Assembly (NCBI GenBank): GCA_020850735.1
Contig: JADZEE010000080.1
Span: 62,001 to 126,000, forward strand
Source of the DNA: Gammaproteobacteria bacterium
Lineage (GTDB): Bacteria; Pseudomonadota; Gammaproteobacteria; JADZEE01
Reading direction: 5' to 3'
Length of the DNA: 64,000 nt
The first letter of the stretch is position 1; each line of letters begins with the position of its first letter. Below, in pieces: positions 26,869 to 36,070 of the stretch. The notes beneath the pieces were generated by a model that was not told the origin of the DNA, did no database searches, and saw only the letters and a list, made by a program, of their open reading frames with translations. The position numbers and the translations under genes are program-made.

Positions 26869-27378
26869 ATGCGCGAGCTGTACTTTGCATACGGGTCGAA
26901 CATGCTCACCCGCCGGTTACGGCAGCCGGAGCGCGCGCCGTCCGCCGTGGCCGTCGCGGTGGCCTGCCTGCGTGACCACCGCCTGACGTTTGCCAAGCGC
27001 AGTCACGACGGGTCGGGCAAGTGCGATGCCGAGCACACCGGCAACATGCACGACTGTGTCTACGGTATCGTGTTCGAGATGGACACCGCCGAACGCCGCG
27101 CGCTCGACCGGGTCGAAGGCGTCGGCCAGGGTTACGGGAGCAGGACTGTCGAAGTCGTGGCGGCCGGCGCGACCCTGAGCGCGTTCACGTACTACGCGAC
27201 GATCACGGATGCGACGCTGCGTCCCTACCATTGGTACAAGGCTTACGTTACCGCCGGAGCCGCCGAGCACGGGCTGCCGCAGCGCTATCAGGATGCCCTT
27301 GCCGCCGTCGCAGCGATACGCGATCCCGACGAGGACCGCTGCGCCCGCGCGCTGGCCGTGCTCGCGAGCGGACGCTGA
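26869..27378 (+). CDS. Gamma-glutamylcyclotransferase-like (GGCT/AIG2 fold) protein
   Basis: A 169-residue cytoplasmic protein with the GGCT fold. The nucleotide-like substrate loop YFAYGSNM opens the protein, followed by LRDHRLTFAKRS, DCVYGIVFEMD and the catalytic Glu in RALDRVEGVGQGY, then AFTYYAT and PYHWYKAYVTAGAAEHGLP. Family members release 5-oxoproline from gamma-glutamyl compounds or reverse gamma-glutamyl-amine bonds. Which substrate this one uses cannot be told. The ATG at 26869 places YFAYGSNM at the usual distance from the start. It lies 104 bases before an amidohydrolase gene on the same strand. Confidence 0.87.
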   Translation: MRELYFAYGSNMLTRRLRQPERAPSAVAVAVACLRDHRLTFAKRSHDGSGKCDAEHTGNMHDCVYGIVFEMDTAERRALDRVEGVGQGYGSRTVEVVAAGATLSAFTYYATITDATLRPYHWYKAYVTAGAAEHGLPQRYQDALAAVAAIRDPDEDRCARALAVLASGR

Positions 27379-27482
27379 GCTTTGCGCCGCCGGCCGAAAT
27401 CCGTTGACGGGAACCGGCTCGCGACGGCGGTTGGACGGGCCATCGCCAGCGCTCGCCGCACATATCGCAAAAGGACGACACC

Positions 27483-28343
27483 ATGATCATCGACGTGCAC
27501 ACACACGTGAACAATTACGAGCAGGATCGGCAGCGTTCGACGCGCGAATGCATCGACGCGCTCGAGGAAGCCATGGCACGCAACGGTGTCGACTACGCCC
27601 TGACCCTGACCTCCTACAAGGTCGACGAACATCGCCCTTGCGTGCGCGAGGTGGTCGAAGCGGTCCGCGATCGCCCGCGCATCGGGGTCATCGCCGGCAT
27701 CAGCTACCTGAACTACCGCGAGCGCGACCTGCGCGAAGTGGCGGACTATCTGCGTGAGGGACTGGTCAAGGGACTCAAGCTCTATCCCGGTTACGAACCG
27801 TTCTATCCTTACGACAGCCGCTGCCGCGTCATCTACGATCTGGCCATGGAGTTCGACGTGCCGGTGATGATCCACGCCGGCGACACCTACACGCCCAGGG
27901 CCAAGGTGCGCTACGCCCATCCCCTGAACGTCGACGACGTCGCGGTCGACAACCCGGCGCTCAAGCTCGTCATCTGCCACCTCGGCAATCCCTGGATCCG
28001 GGACTGCATGGAAGTCGTGTACAAGAACAGCAACGTCTATGCCGACGTCTCCGGACTCGTGCTCGGGCATTTCGAGGATCGGTTCGAACAGTACATGCTC
28101 GGACAGATCCGCGAGATGATTCTGTACGCCGGCGAGCCACGTTACCTGCTCTACGGTACCGACTGGCCGATCTCGAGCATGGAGACCTACCTGAAGTTCA
28201 TGAACGGCCTCGGACTCACCGACGAGGCGCTCGAGCACATCATGTGGAAGAACGCCGCACGGCTGTTCCGGATCGATGGCGCCTCGCCCGGCGAGGATCC
28301 GCCGGAGCCGTCCGGCACGAAACGGAACCTCTGGAAGATCTGA
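27483..28343 (+). CDS. Amidohydrolase-2 family TIM-barrel hydrolase or decarboxylase
   Basis: A 286-residue metal-dependent hydrolase of the amidohydrolase_2 group, which includes ACMS/resorcylate-type decarboxylases and lactonases. Metal and active-site motifs appear in order: DVHTHV at residues 4-9, VMIHAGDTY after strand 5, LVICHLGNPW after strand 6, and LLYGTDWPISS near the end with the essential Asp. The GLKLYPGYEPFYPYD block follows strand 4. The start has AAAGGACGACACC ahead of the ATG, an acceptable ribosome-binding site. The substrate is unknown, and neighbours do not define a pathway. Confidence 0.85.
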   Translation: MIIDVHTHVNNYEQDRQRSTRECIDALEEAMARNGVDYALTLTSYKVDEHRPCVREVVEAVRDRPRIGVIAGISYLNYRERDLREVADYLREGLVKGLKLYPGYEPFYPYDSRCRVIYDLAMEFDVPVMIHAGDTYTPRAKVRYAHPLNVDDVAVDNPALKLVICHLGNPWIRDCMEVVYKNSNVYADVSGLVLGHFEDRFEQYMLGQIREMILYAGEPRYLLYGTDWPISSMETYLKFMNGLGLTDEALEHIMWKNAARLFRIDGASPGEDPPEPSGTKRNLWKI

Positions 28344-28722
28344 TCCCGGCCGTGCGGCGATGCGCCGCGCGACCCGGGCGCATCGCGCGCCGGGACGGGT
28401 TACGCCCGCACCCGGATGCGACCTCCCTGGCCCGGGGCCTGTCGTCATTTGCGATGCTGGTCCCTATACACGCCCGCTGCTTGCGTGCCGCGGCGCTAGG
28501 TATTGCAGGGGGGGCTGTGTTATGGTGCGCGCCAGTTTGTCGCGGTCCGCCGGTTCAAGGCGGGTCCAGAGTACCCCAAGACGTTCGTACGTTCTCAGGC
28601 CGGTATTCGCAAACCGGTCGTGGATTGCTTCCTGCCGAGGCCACTCCCCGATATCCCAGACGCCGTCCCGACAGGGCTGGCCGTGATGCCTTGGCAGTGT
28701 GATTTTTCGGAGCAACAGATCC
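28344..28722. other. Long region upstream of rhlE
   Basis: A 379-base gap before rhlE on the same strand. Open frames on both strands look like GC-driven noise. A TATGGT near 28521 follows a TTGCAG but with only 12 bases between, too short for a promoter pair. A long mRNA leader that regulates a cold- or structure-responsive helicase would fit the spacing, but I see no defined structure. Confidence 0.3.
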
Positions 28723-30012
28723 ATGAAATTCGACGATCTCGGCCTTTCGGCCGAGCTTCTGCGCGCGGTCGCAGAACAGGGCTACACCGTACCCACCCCC
28801 GTGCAGGTGCAGGCGATACCCGCGGTCCTCGCCGACCGCGACCTGATGGCGGGAGCGCAGACGGGCACGGGCAAGACGGCGGCGTTCACCCTGCCGCTGC
28901 TGCAGAACCTCATGCGTGCCACCCATGGCGGGCGCCGGCGCGTGCGCGCACTGGTGCTGACGCCGACACGCGAGCTGGCGGCGCAGGTGGGCGAGAGCGT
29001 GCGCACGTACGGCAAGCACCTGCCGCTGCGCAGTGCCGAGATATTCGGTGGCGTGAACATCAATCCGCAGATAAAGGCGCTGCGCAACGGTGTGGACATC
29101 CTGGTGGCGACGCCGGGGCGTCTGCTCGATCACGTCGAGCAGCGCACGGCGGATCTGTCGGCGGTCGAGATCCTCGTCCTCGACGAGGCCGATCGCATGC
29201 TCGACATGGGCTTCCTGCCTGCCATCGAACGGGTGCTCAAGGCCCTGCCATCCGCGCGCCAGACGCTGTTGTTCTCGGCGACGTTTCCCGATCCCATCCG
29301 CAAGCTGGCGCGCCGCCTGCAGGTCGACCCGGTCGTGGTAGAGGTGGCGCGCGCGAACGCGCCGGCCGATGCGGTCAGCCACAACGCCTATTTCGTCGAC
29401 CAGGGGCGCAAGCGCGAGCTGCTGTCTTATCTCATCGGTTCGCAGAACTGGCAGCAGGTGCTCGTTTTCACGCGCACCAAGCACGGCGCCAACCGCCTCT
29501 CCGAGCAGCTCTGTCGCGACGGCATTGCCGCCGACGCGATCCACGGCAACAAGAGTCAGGGCGCGCGCACGCGTGCGCTCGAAGGCTTCAAGCGCCAGAA
29601 AGTTCGTGTGCTGGTCGCGACCGACATCGCCGCGCGCGGCCTGGATATCGACGAGCTGCCGCACGTGGTCAACTACGAGCTGCCGCACGTCGCGGAAGAC
29701 TACGTGCACCGCATCGGCCGTACCGGGCGAGCCGGACGTGAGGGCGCGGCCTTGTCACTGGTGTGCGCCGATGAACGTGGCGCCCTGGAGGCGATCAAGC
29801 GGCTGATGAAGGTCGAGATCACCACCGCGACGGTACCGGGCTACGAGCCGACGCAGTCGGCGTCCGCGAACCCGACGCGCCGGCCGGGTGGCGGAGCGGG
29901 CAAGCCCGCGCACGCCCGCCGCGATCACTCGCGCAGGGATCAACCGCAGGTTCGCAGCCACGGCCCGCGGCCGACGCGCGGCGGCAGCGGGCGCAAACGC
30001 GTGGCCCGCTGA
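28723..30012 (+). CDS. rhlE: DEAD-box ATP-dependent RNA helicase RhlE
   Basis: Unwinds RNA during ribosome assembly and RNA decay. The 429 residues carry the full helicase core: F-type Q motif GYTVPTPVQ, motif [24 protein letters not shown], motif [17 protein letters not shown], and in the second RecA domain [29 protein letters not shown] and [13 protein letters not shown]. The C-terminal tail of about 70 residues is Arg-, Gly- and Pro-rich, as in RhlE proteins, and should bind RNA. The ATG at 28723 fits the usual MKFDDLGLS start; GGAG lies about twelve bases upstream. Confidence 0.95.
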   Translation: MKFDDLGLSAELLRAVAEQGYTVPTPVQVQAIPAVLADRDLMAGAQTGTGKTAAFTLPLLQNLMRATHGGRRRVRALVLTPTRELAAQVGESVRTYGKHLPLRSAEIFGGVNINPQIKALRNGVDILVATPGRLLDHVEQRTADLSAVEILVLDEADRMLDMGFLPAIERVLKALPSARQTLLFSATFPDPIRKLARRLQVDPVVVEVARANAPADAVSHNAYFVDQGRKRELLSYLIGSQNWQQVLVFTRTKHGANRLSEQLCRDGIAADAIHGNKSQGARTRALEGFKRQKVRVLVATDIAARGLDIDELPHVVNYELPHVAEDYVHRIGRTGRAGREGAALSLVCADERGALEAIKRLMKVEITTATVPGYEPTQSASANPTRRPGGGAGKPAHARRDHSRRDQPQVRSHGPRPTRGGSGRKRVAR

Positions 30013-30051
30013 CCGGAGCCGTTCGTAAGCGCGTCGCGTCAGCGACGGTAT

Positions 30052-30081
30052 GCGCCGGGAGAACGTAGTGTCTCCCGGCGC
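30052..30081. terminator. Bidirectional terminator hairpin between rhlE and the MEKHLA gene
   Basis: GCGCCGGGAGA (30052-30062) pairs perfectly with TCTCCCGGCGC (30071-30081) across an eight-base loop. It lies 40 bases after the rhlE stop and one base before the stop codon of the convergent gene. There is no T-run on either side, so termination may be Rho-assisted. Confidence 0.7.
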
Positions 30082-30082
30082 G

Positions 30083-30565
30083 TCACAGATAGAACCACTG
30101 CGCGAACGTCGCCGCCTGGCCCAGGCGGCGCCCCGTCGCGTCGATCACATTCCAGACGACGGCGTCCTCGATGGCGAAGCGGCGGCCGCGCAGCGTCACG
30201 CGTACCCCGCGGTAGCCCTCGGTGTATCCGCGGGCCGCGACCCGGGCCATGACCGCCGCGCGCGCCTGGCGCAGGTCCGCTTCGGCGGTGAGCCGCGAGG
30301 GCGTGCGGGTGAACTGCGTCCAGTCGGTATCCCACAGCGCCAGCGCGGCGCGGTTGCCGTAGTTGAGTACCGGATCCGCTTCCGTGCCGTGCGAGACGAC
30401 GACCCACGGTGCCTCGTACAGCGCACGGGCGAGCGCTTCGTCACCGGGCGCGGGGCTGACGAGCTCGCGGCCGAGCCAGTGCCGGAAGCTGCGCGCGAGA
30501 AGACCGCTCCAGGCGAGGATCGCCGCAGTGGGGTGAAACGGGTGTGCAGCATCTCGCTCGTCCAT
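30083..30565 (-). CDS. MEKHLA-domain protein
   Basis: A 160-residue cytoplasmic protein made almost entirely of a MEKHLA domain, a PAS-like module shared with plant HD-ZIP III regulators. Landmarks are a helical start (ILAWSGLLARSFRHWLGREL), ARALYEAPWVVVSHGTEADP, LNYGNRAALALWDTDWTQFT with PSRLTAEAD, and the closing strands RFAIEDAVVWNVID then GQAATFAQWFYL. These match the 'YGN..AL.LWE..W' core of the family. The ligand and role in bacteria are unknown. The ATG at 30565 gives MDERDAAHPFHP; the frame extends upstream without support. Confidence 0.85.
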   Translation of the reverse strand: MDERDAAHPFHPTAAILAWSGLLARSFRHWLGRELVSPAPGDEALARALYEAPWVVVSHGTEADPVLNYGNRAALALWDTDWTQFTRTPSRLTAEADLRQARAAVMARVAARGYTEGYRGVRVTLRGRRFAIEDAVVWNVIDATGRRLGQAATFAQWFYL

Positions 30566-30707
30566 GGGCCGTGATCGCCTGTTGGCACGCGCCGCGACCG
30601 GATCGCCGTCGCAACCGCAGGCGCTGGCCGGCGGTGCAGGGAGCATACGGCGGCCGGATCCGCCGTGCGCCGCGCGCGTGCCGGTCCCGCGGGTCCGCGG
30701 CCCGGGC

Positions 30708-30917
30708 TCAGGCCGCGGCCTGTTGCGCGCCCGGGCTGCGCCCGAGCAGCCCGTAATCGTCGCGATCGGCCGCCTTGTCCAGCGGAACGAATGAGCTCAC
30801 GCCCAGCTCGCGCAGCTCGATACCGGTGCAGATCCCGGAAACGCCGGCGCCGATGAGGGCGATCCGTGGCGTCCTGGCGTCGTTGAAGTAGCGCTTGATC
30901 GGGCTCCAGTCACTCAT
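30708..30917 (-). pseudogene. N-terminal remnant of an FAD-dependent (Baeyer-Villiger type) monooxygenase
   Basis: 69 codons from ATG to TGA. After a short helix (SDWSPIKRYF) the sequence RIALIGAGVSGICTGIELRELGV is a textbook FAD Rossmann fingerprint. It then reads SSFVPLDKAADRDDYG, where intact relatives continue with an acidic residue closing the fold and a GGTW motif. The GGTW motif and the remaining 400 or so residues are absent. The next 140 bases in all three frames show nothing like the missing domain, so this is a deletion remnant rather than a frameshift. It could still be expressed as a tiny peptide, but no function is likely. Confidence 0.7.
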
Positions 30918-31148
30918 TAGTCGATCTCGCTCGGGTGCAGTGTGCCGGACCGCGAGGGTCCTGCTGCGCAACTGGTACTGTGGCATACGGGGCGGTACCG
31001 TACGTATCGGCCGCAGTGTACCCCGTGCCCGAGCTGTTGGGCGAAACATTGTTCGTATAGCGCACGGCCGGAATCCGGGAGCACGCGTGCCACGGCAGGC
31101 CGGCGGGGCTGTGCTACGCTCAAGGGAGCTTCGAGCAGGAGCATCGCC

Positions 31149-32105
<957 letters not shown>

Positions 32106-32173
32106 GCCGTCCGCGGGGTACGCGGCGACACCGCGCCCGATAACGGTCCTGCGGGTCGAGCCGACGGTCCGCT

Positions 32174-32836
32174 TCAGGCGGCGGTGTCGATGGCACCCGG
32201 GCGAGTGACCGCCGGGTGCTCGCGCAGCCACCCGTCCCTGCCGGCATAAGCGGCATTGACCATCCAGCCCCCGGGTCGCTGCGGCTGCGCCGCGGGCGCC
32301 GCGGGCGCCGCCGGCGACTCGGCCGTAGTCGCCAGCACGGTGACCGCGGCGGGACGACCGGCGTCACGGGTTGCATAAGCCGCACTGATCATCCAGCCCC
32401 CGCGGCGCGGCTCCGATTGCGCGCCGGCCGCGGGGTCCGTGAGCGACGGCTGCCCCGGTGCGGGCGCCGTCGTTCCCGCCACCGCCCCCGCAACCACGGC
32501 CGGCGCGTGCGCAGGCACCCCGAGGCTCGCCAGCATCTGCTCACCCAGCTCATGCCCGGTCGCCTGCTCGATCACGGCGTTCGCCGCGCCCAGCAGCGCC
32601 CCGATCGGGCCGCCGAACAAGGCACCGCCGGCCACGCGCGAGGCGGGCGAGATGTCGTCGCCGGTCAGGCGGCGGTAGATCGCGCCCACGAGCGGAATGT
32701 GCTGCAGCGGGTTGACCACGTCGAGCAGATCGCCGAAGGACAGCCCGTCGTCACCGAACGGCCGAAATCGCGCCCCGGCCGTGGCCGTGGCGGGTGCGGC
32801 CGTCGCCACACCAGCGGTCAATGGTGAGATCGGCAC
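32174..32836 (-). CDS. Unknown protein with a duplicated GGWM..AAYA motif
   Basis: About 220 residues from the GTG at 32836; a TTG at 32932 would add 32. A compact central domain reads GLSFGDLLDVVNPLQHIPLVGAIYR in two pieces, then LTGDDISPASRVAGGALFGGPIGALLGAANAVIEQATG. I recall close relatives as uncharacterised proteins in alphaproteobacteria and some gammaproteobacteria. Gly/Ala-rich helices suggest membrane association, but there is no signal peptide. A long Ala/Pro linker follows, carrying two copies of a tail motif, GGWMISAAYATRD and GGWMVNAAYAGRD, about 40 residues apart. The gene converges with cysK. Function is unknown. Confidence 0.6.
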   Translation of the reverse strand: MPISPLTAGVATAAPATATAGARFRPFGDDGLSFGDLLDVVNPLQHIPLVGAIYRRLTGDDISPASRVAGGALFGGPIGALLGAANAVIEQATGHELGEQMLASLGVPAHAPAVVAGAVAGTTAPAPGQPSLTDPAAGAQSEPRRGGWMISAAYATRDAGRPAAVTVLATTAESPAAPAAPAAQPQRPGGWMVNAAYAGRDGWLREHPAVTRPGAIDTAA

Positions 32837-32989
32837 GGGTGTCTGCTCGGGGACATCATGCGCTTGACTGCAAATGCCATACCACGCCGGCAGGGGCCGG
32901 CCGGCCGGTGCTCGCGCGACAGCGGGCGGCAAGGCTCCGGTCGCAGGGCGGCAAAGGCGCTCAGCCCGGCGGCAGATCCCTGCCTGCGC

Positions 32990-35275
32990 TCAGGACTGCG
33001 CCGCCGCGAGCTCGTGCAGGAACTGCTCGATCACCCGGTGGGTATCGCCGATTTCCTCGGTCAGGATCCCGTGTCGCTTCGAGGGGATCAGCACGACGCT
33101 CTTGTCCGTGCTGCCGAGCCGGTCATAGAGGATGTCGGCGCTGCGTGGATCGACGACGATATCGTCCGTGCCCTGAAGGATCTTCACCGGACAACGAACG
33201 TCCCGCAGCGTGTCGCGCTCCAGCGCTTCGACGAGCCGGCGCAGCTCGTACAGGGCACGGATCGGCACGTGCCGGTAGTTGATGTGCGGATGCTCGGACT
33301 CGTTGAGACGAAACGGCATGATGCCGTCGGCCGGGGACATGCTGCGGATGAGCCGGTTGGCGCCGTGCATGAGCGGTACGAAAACCATGTTCCGGTTGCG
33401 AAAGCGCAGCGGCGTCGATATGGCGACGACGCCGGCGAGCTCCTGCGGGAGGGTCGCCGCGTGCACGAGTGCGAGCGCCGCGCCGGTCGAGAACCCCACC
33501 ATGCACACCCGCGGCACGTACGCCGCCATGATCTCGTAACCGCGCCGGACCGAATCCAGCCAGTCCGTCCAGCTCCGGCCGCGCAGATCCCAGGGTGAGG
33601 AGCCGTGACCTTTCAATCGCGGGCCGACCACCGGGTAGCCCCGCTCGGCGAGCTTCTCGCCGAAGACCCGAACCTCGGCGGGCGATGCGAGCAGACCGTG
33701 CAGCAGGACGACACCGAGCGGCCCCGGCGCTTGCGGCAGGAACAGAAACGGCTCGCCGGATTCGGTCGCCGTCTCGTGGCTGTTGATCTCGTCGTAGCGG
33801 GGGCGGCGGTAATAATCACGGTCCCAGTGCCAGGCCCGCAGTTCGTCGTCGAAGCGCAGCTCGGCGAAGCTGCGCCTGTCGATGGGGTCGGCACCCGCGA
33901 GCGTCGCTTCGATCGCCTGCTCCACGGTGGCTACCGGTGCGGCCTCGTTGGCATACACCGCGATCGGATTTTCGATCCGGATGGCGTCGAACGCCTGCTG
34001 CTCCCCGAGCTTGTCGAGCAGCACATAGTGACCGTCCACGCGATCGACGAGCTCCGCCTCGACGGTGGAGTCGAGGAACTGCGCGAGACCGGCACAAATG
34101 CCTTCCGGGAGCCCCCCATAGTTCTCGGGATTGCGCAGGCTGCGGTGCAGGTACACGGCGTCGTCGCTCTGCACGCGTTTCACGGCATAGTAGAGCAAGC
34201 GGTGGAACCGCTCGGTGGCAATCCTGCGTTCGCCGCGCTCGTGCAGCCCGAGCATGAGCCGGGAGGCGAGATGGCTCAGGTTCACGGTGACGCATCCGTA
34301 CATTGCATGCATGGCCTCGTCGCGCAGGCGCTCGACACTGCGGCGCAGTGTAACGCCGAGCACGGCGCGTCGCAGCCGGTCGCGGAAAGCGTCGCGCGCG
34401 AAGAAATCGTCGAACTCCGTCGCCACCCGGCCGAGGTGACGCACGGCCCAGCGTTCGAGATGGCCCCAGCGCGTCGCCGGCGTCAGCGCGGTACCGACGC
34501 GTATGTCCATGTCCGTGTCGGCGAGCAGGATGTTGCTTTCGATGACGATCTCCTCCGCCGCGCGCGGACTGAGCTGGCCCGCCACCCGCTCGACCATCCG
34601 GCGCAGGCGGTTGTCGCGCACGCGCAGCGGATAAAAGGTGATGTTCGCGGGCACCACCGTGGTCGGCCGCTGCACGGCAGTGAGCAGCGCCTCGACGTTC
34701 GCGAAGCGCAGCGCCGTCATCCAGCGTTCCAGCGCGGCATGGTCGTGACGGCGCGCGGCTTCGCGCACGGCGACGCGGAATGCTTCCAGTCCGTTGGCGA
34801 GCGCCGCGGCGCCGGAATGATGCCGGCGCCGGCCGAGGGCGCGACGCGAGTAGACGCCGTACTCACCGGATTCATCGACGACGCGGCGATCCTTGACCAT
34901 GCCGCCTTCGGGAAAGATCACGATCTTGCGCCCGTGCAGCGCTTCGGCGGCCAGCAGGGGCAGCAATCGCGGATGGTCGTTCGGCACGGCGCCGAGGTCC
35001 ACCAGGTAGTTTGTCAGGCGCTCATCGCCGTGAAAAAATTCGGCCGCCGCGACCGAACGGCAGAACGCACCACTGTCCAGGTAGATCAGGTACTGCGGGA
35101 TGAACGTCTCGAAGCGGGCGAAGTGGTTGAACACGAAAATCTCGCCGCTGTGGATCGTGTCGCCCGAGTGGTGCATCTTGATGTGGACCTTGAGCACCCG
35201 GCGGACGGTGTTGAACAGCCGGACCGACCATTCGTAGGTCGACGGGTCGAGCTCGTAGGTGAGTTCTTCGTCCAC
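32990..35275 (-). CDS. Fusion of a PlsC-like acyltransferase and an alpha/beta hydrolase
   Basis: One 761-residue frame with two enzyme modules. The first (about 1-420) is acyltransferase-like: the usual NHX4D is NHFARFE (His51, Glu56), motif III reads IFPEGGMVKDRR rather than FPEGTR, and a late strand has VPANITFYPL. The middle is helical (LYYAVKRVQSDDAVYLH). The second module (about 525-761) is a serine hydrolase with LLHGLLASPAEVRVFGE, GFSTG with Ser596, a GTDDIVVDP acid segment and RHG with His735, close to monoacylglycerol lipases and carboxylesterases. A role in remodelling or recycling glycerolipids is inferred. The GTG at 35275 was chosen because conserved sequence begins there. Confidence 0.82.
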   Translation of the reverse strand: MDEELTYELDPSTYEWSVRLFNTVRRVLKVHIKMHHSGDTIHSGEIFVFNHFARFETFIPQYLIYLDSGAFCRSVAAAEFFHGDERLTNYLVDLGAVPNDHPRLLPLLAAEALHGRKIVIFPEGGMVKDRRVVDESGEYGVYSRRALGRRRHHSGAAALANGLEAFRVAVREAARRHDHAALERWMTALRFANVEALLTAVQRPTTVVPANITFYPLRVRDNRLRRMVERVAGQLSPRAAEEIVIESNILLADTDMDIRVGTALTPATRWGHLERWAVRHLGRVATEFDDFFARDAFRDRLRRAVLGVTLRRSVERLRDEAMHAMYGCVTVNLSHLASRLMLGLHERGERRIATERFHRLLYYAVKRVQSDDAVYLHRSLRNPENYGGLPEGICAGLAQFLDSTVEAELVDRVDGHYVLLDKLGEQQAFDAIRIENPIAVYANEAAPVATVEQAIEATLAGADPIDRRSFAELRFDDELRAWHWDRDYYRRPRYDEINSHETATESGEPFLFLPQAPGPLGVVLLHGLLASPAEVRVFGEKLAERGYPVVGPRLKGHGSSPWDLRGRSWTDWLDSVRRGYEIMAAYVPRVCMVGFSTGAALALVHAATLPQELAGVVAISTPLRFRNRNMVFVPLMHGANRLIRSMSPADGIMPFRLNESEHPHINYRHVPIRALYELRRLVEALERDTLRDVRCPVKILQGTDDIVVDPRSADILYDRLGSTDKSVVLIPSKRHGILTEEIGDTHRVIEQFLHELAAAQS

Positions 35276-35302
35276 TGCTGACGCTTTTCTCGCGAGGCGA
35301 CG

Positions 35303-36037
35303 CTGACGCACGATACCACGCACCTGCGCAGGCGGCGCGCGCTGGCGCTCACGATTGCGATTGCGCTCATCGCGGCGGGCTGCGACGGGCCGCCGCCGTC
35401 GCCGTCTGCTTCCGCGCCCGCCGGCGCGCCGCTGATCGTGGCCGATCCGTTGCCGCGTTACGAGGCCCTGCGGGCTTCGATCCGTGCCGGCGCGGCCACC
35501 GGCGCCGAGGTCCGCGAGGCGCTGACCGAGCGTGATGCGCTCGGTCTGAGCAACACGGTGCTGCAGCTGTATTACCTGCGCGAGGATGCCGGCGTACGGG
35601 CGCTGCTCGAGGCGCTGTGGTCCGGGCAGCGTGATCAGGCGCGCGCCGCAGCCTGGGACACGCTCGCCACGGCGCCGGTGCGCGTCGCGCTCGCGCATAC
35701 GCTCGCGCGCATCGATCCGGGCCGCCGGCCGCAGTTGCTGGCGTTCATCCGTGCCTCGCTGGCGAGCCGGGACGAATTCGCCCAGGCCCAGGCCGCACTT
35801 GCGCTCGCCTTCGTCGGTGATCACGAGGATCTGCCCGCGCTCGAGGCGCTCGCCCGCAGCGGTGGCGATTACGCCGCGGAAGCTGCGCTCAAGGCGCTCG
35901 CGATCCGCGGCGGCGACACGGCGCACCAGGCCATGTTGCGGCTGCAGCGGCACTACCGCGCCGATGCCCAGCGCAGCGCCGTCATCCGCCAGCTCCTCGC
36001 CGAACGCTGGCCGCCGGTTCCCGGGCAGCCACCCTGA
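35303..36037 (+). CDS. HEAT-like lipoprotein, probably starting at CTG
   Basis: The frame is open from 35282 to the TGA at 36037. From 35303 it reads LTHDTTHLRRRRALALTIAIALIAAGCDG, split here by a basic region, hydrophobic core and lipobox-like AAGC, so the product looks like a lipoprotein. The frame has no ATG, GTG or TTG before that signal; the first is a GTG at 35438, after it. CTG at 35303 is preceded by GAGG at five bases, making it the best start (244 residues). The mature protein is all helical, with HEAT-type pairs such as EDLPALEALARSGGDYAAEAALKALA in pieces. Function is unknown. It is divergent from the fusion gene, 27 bases apart. Confidence 0.65.
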   Translation: MTHDTTHLRRRRALALTIAIALIAAGCDGPPPSPSASAPAGAPLIVADPLPRYEALRASIRAGAATGAEVREALTERDALGLSNTVLQLYYLREDAGVRALLEALWSGQRDQARAAAWDTLATAPVRVALAHTLARIDPGRRPQLLAFIRASLASRDEFAQAQAALALAFVGDHEDLPALEALARSGGDYAAEAALKALAIRGGDTAHQAMLRLQRHYRADAQRSAVIRQLLAERWPPVPGQPP

Positions 36038-36070
36038 GCCGCATGCGCGCGCCGCCGCAGGGGTTCGGGT

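Noticed and set aside
28464..28724. An 86-codon minus-strand frame upstream of rhlE
   Set aside because: No ribosome-binding site, no recognisable motif, and its start overlaps the rhlE start.
35276..35953. An upstream extension of the acyltransferase-hydrolase fusion to 35953
   Set aside because: The extension overlaps the HEAT-like lipoprotein gene on the other strand and shows no conserved sequence; the fusion begins cleanly at the GTG at 35275.
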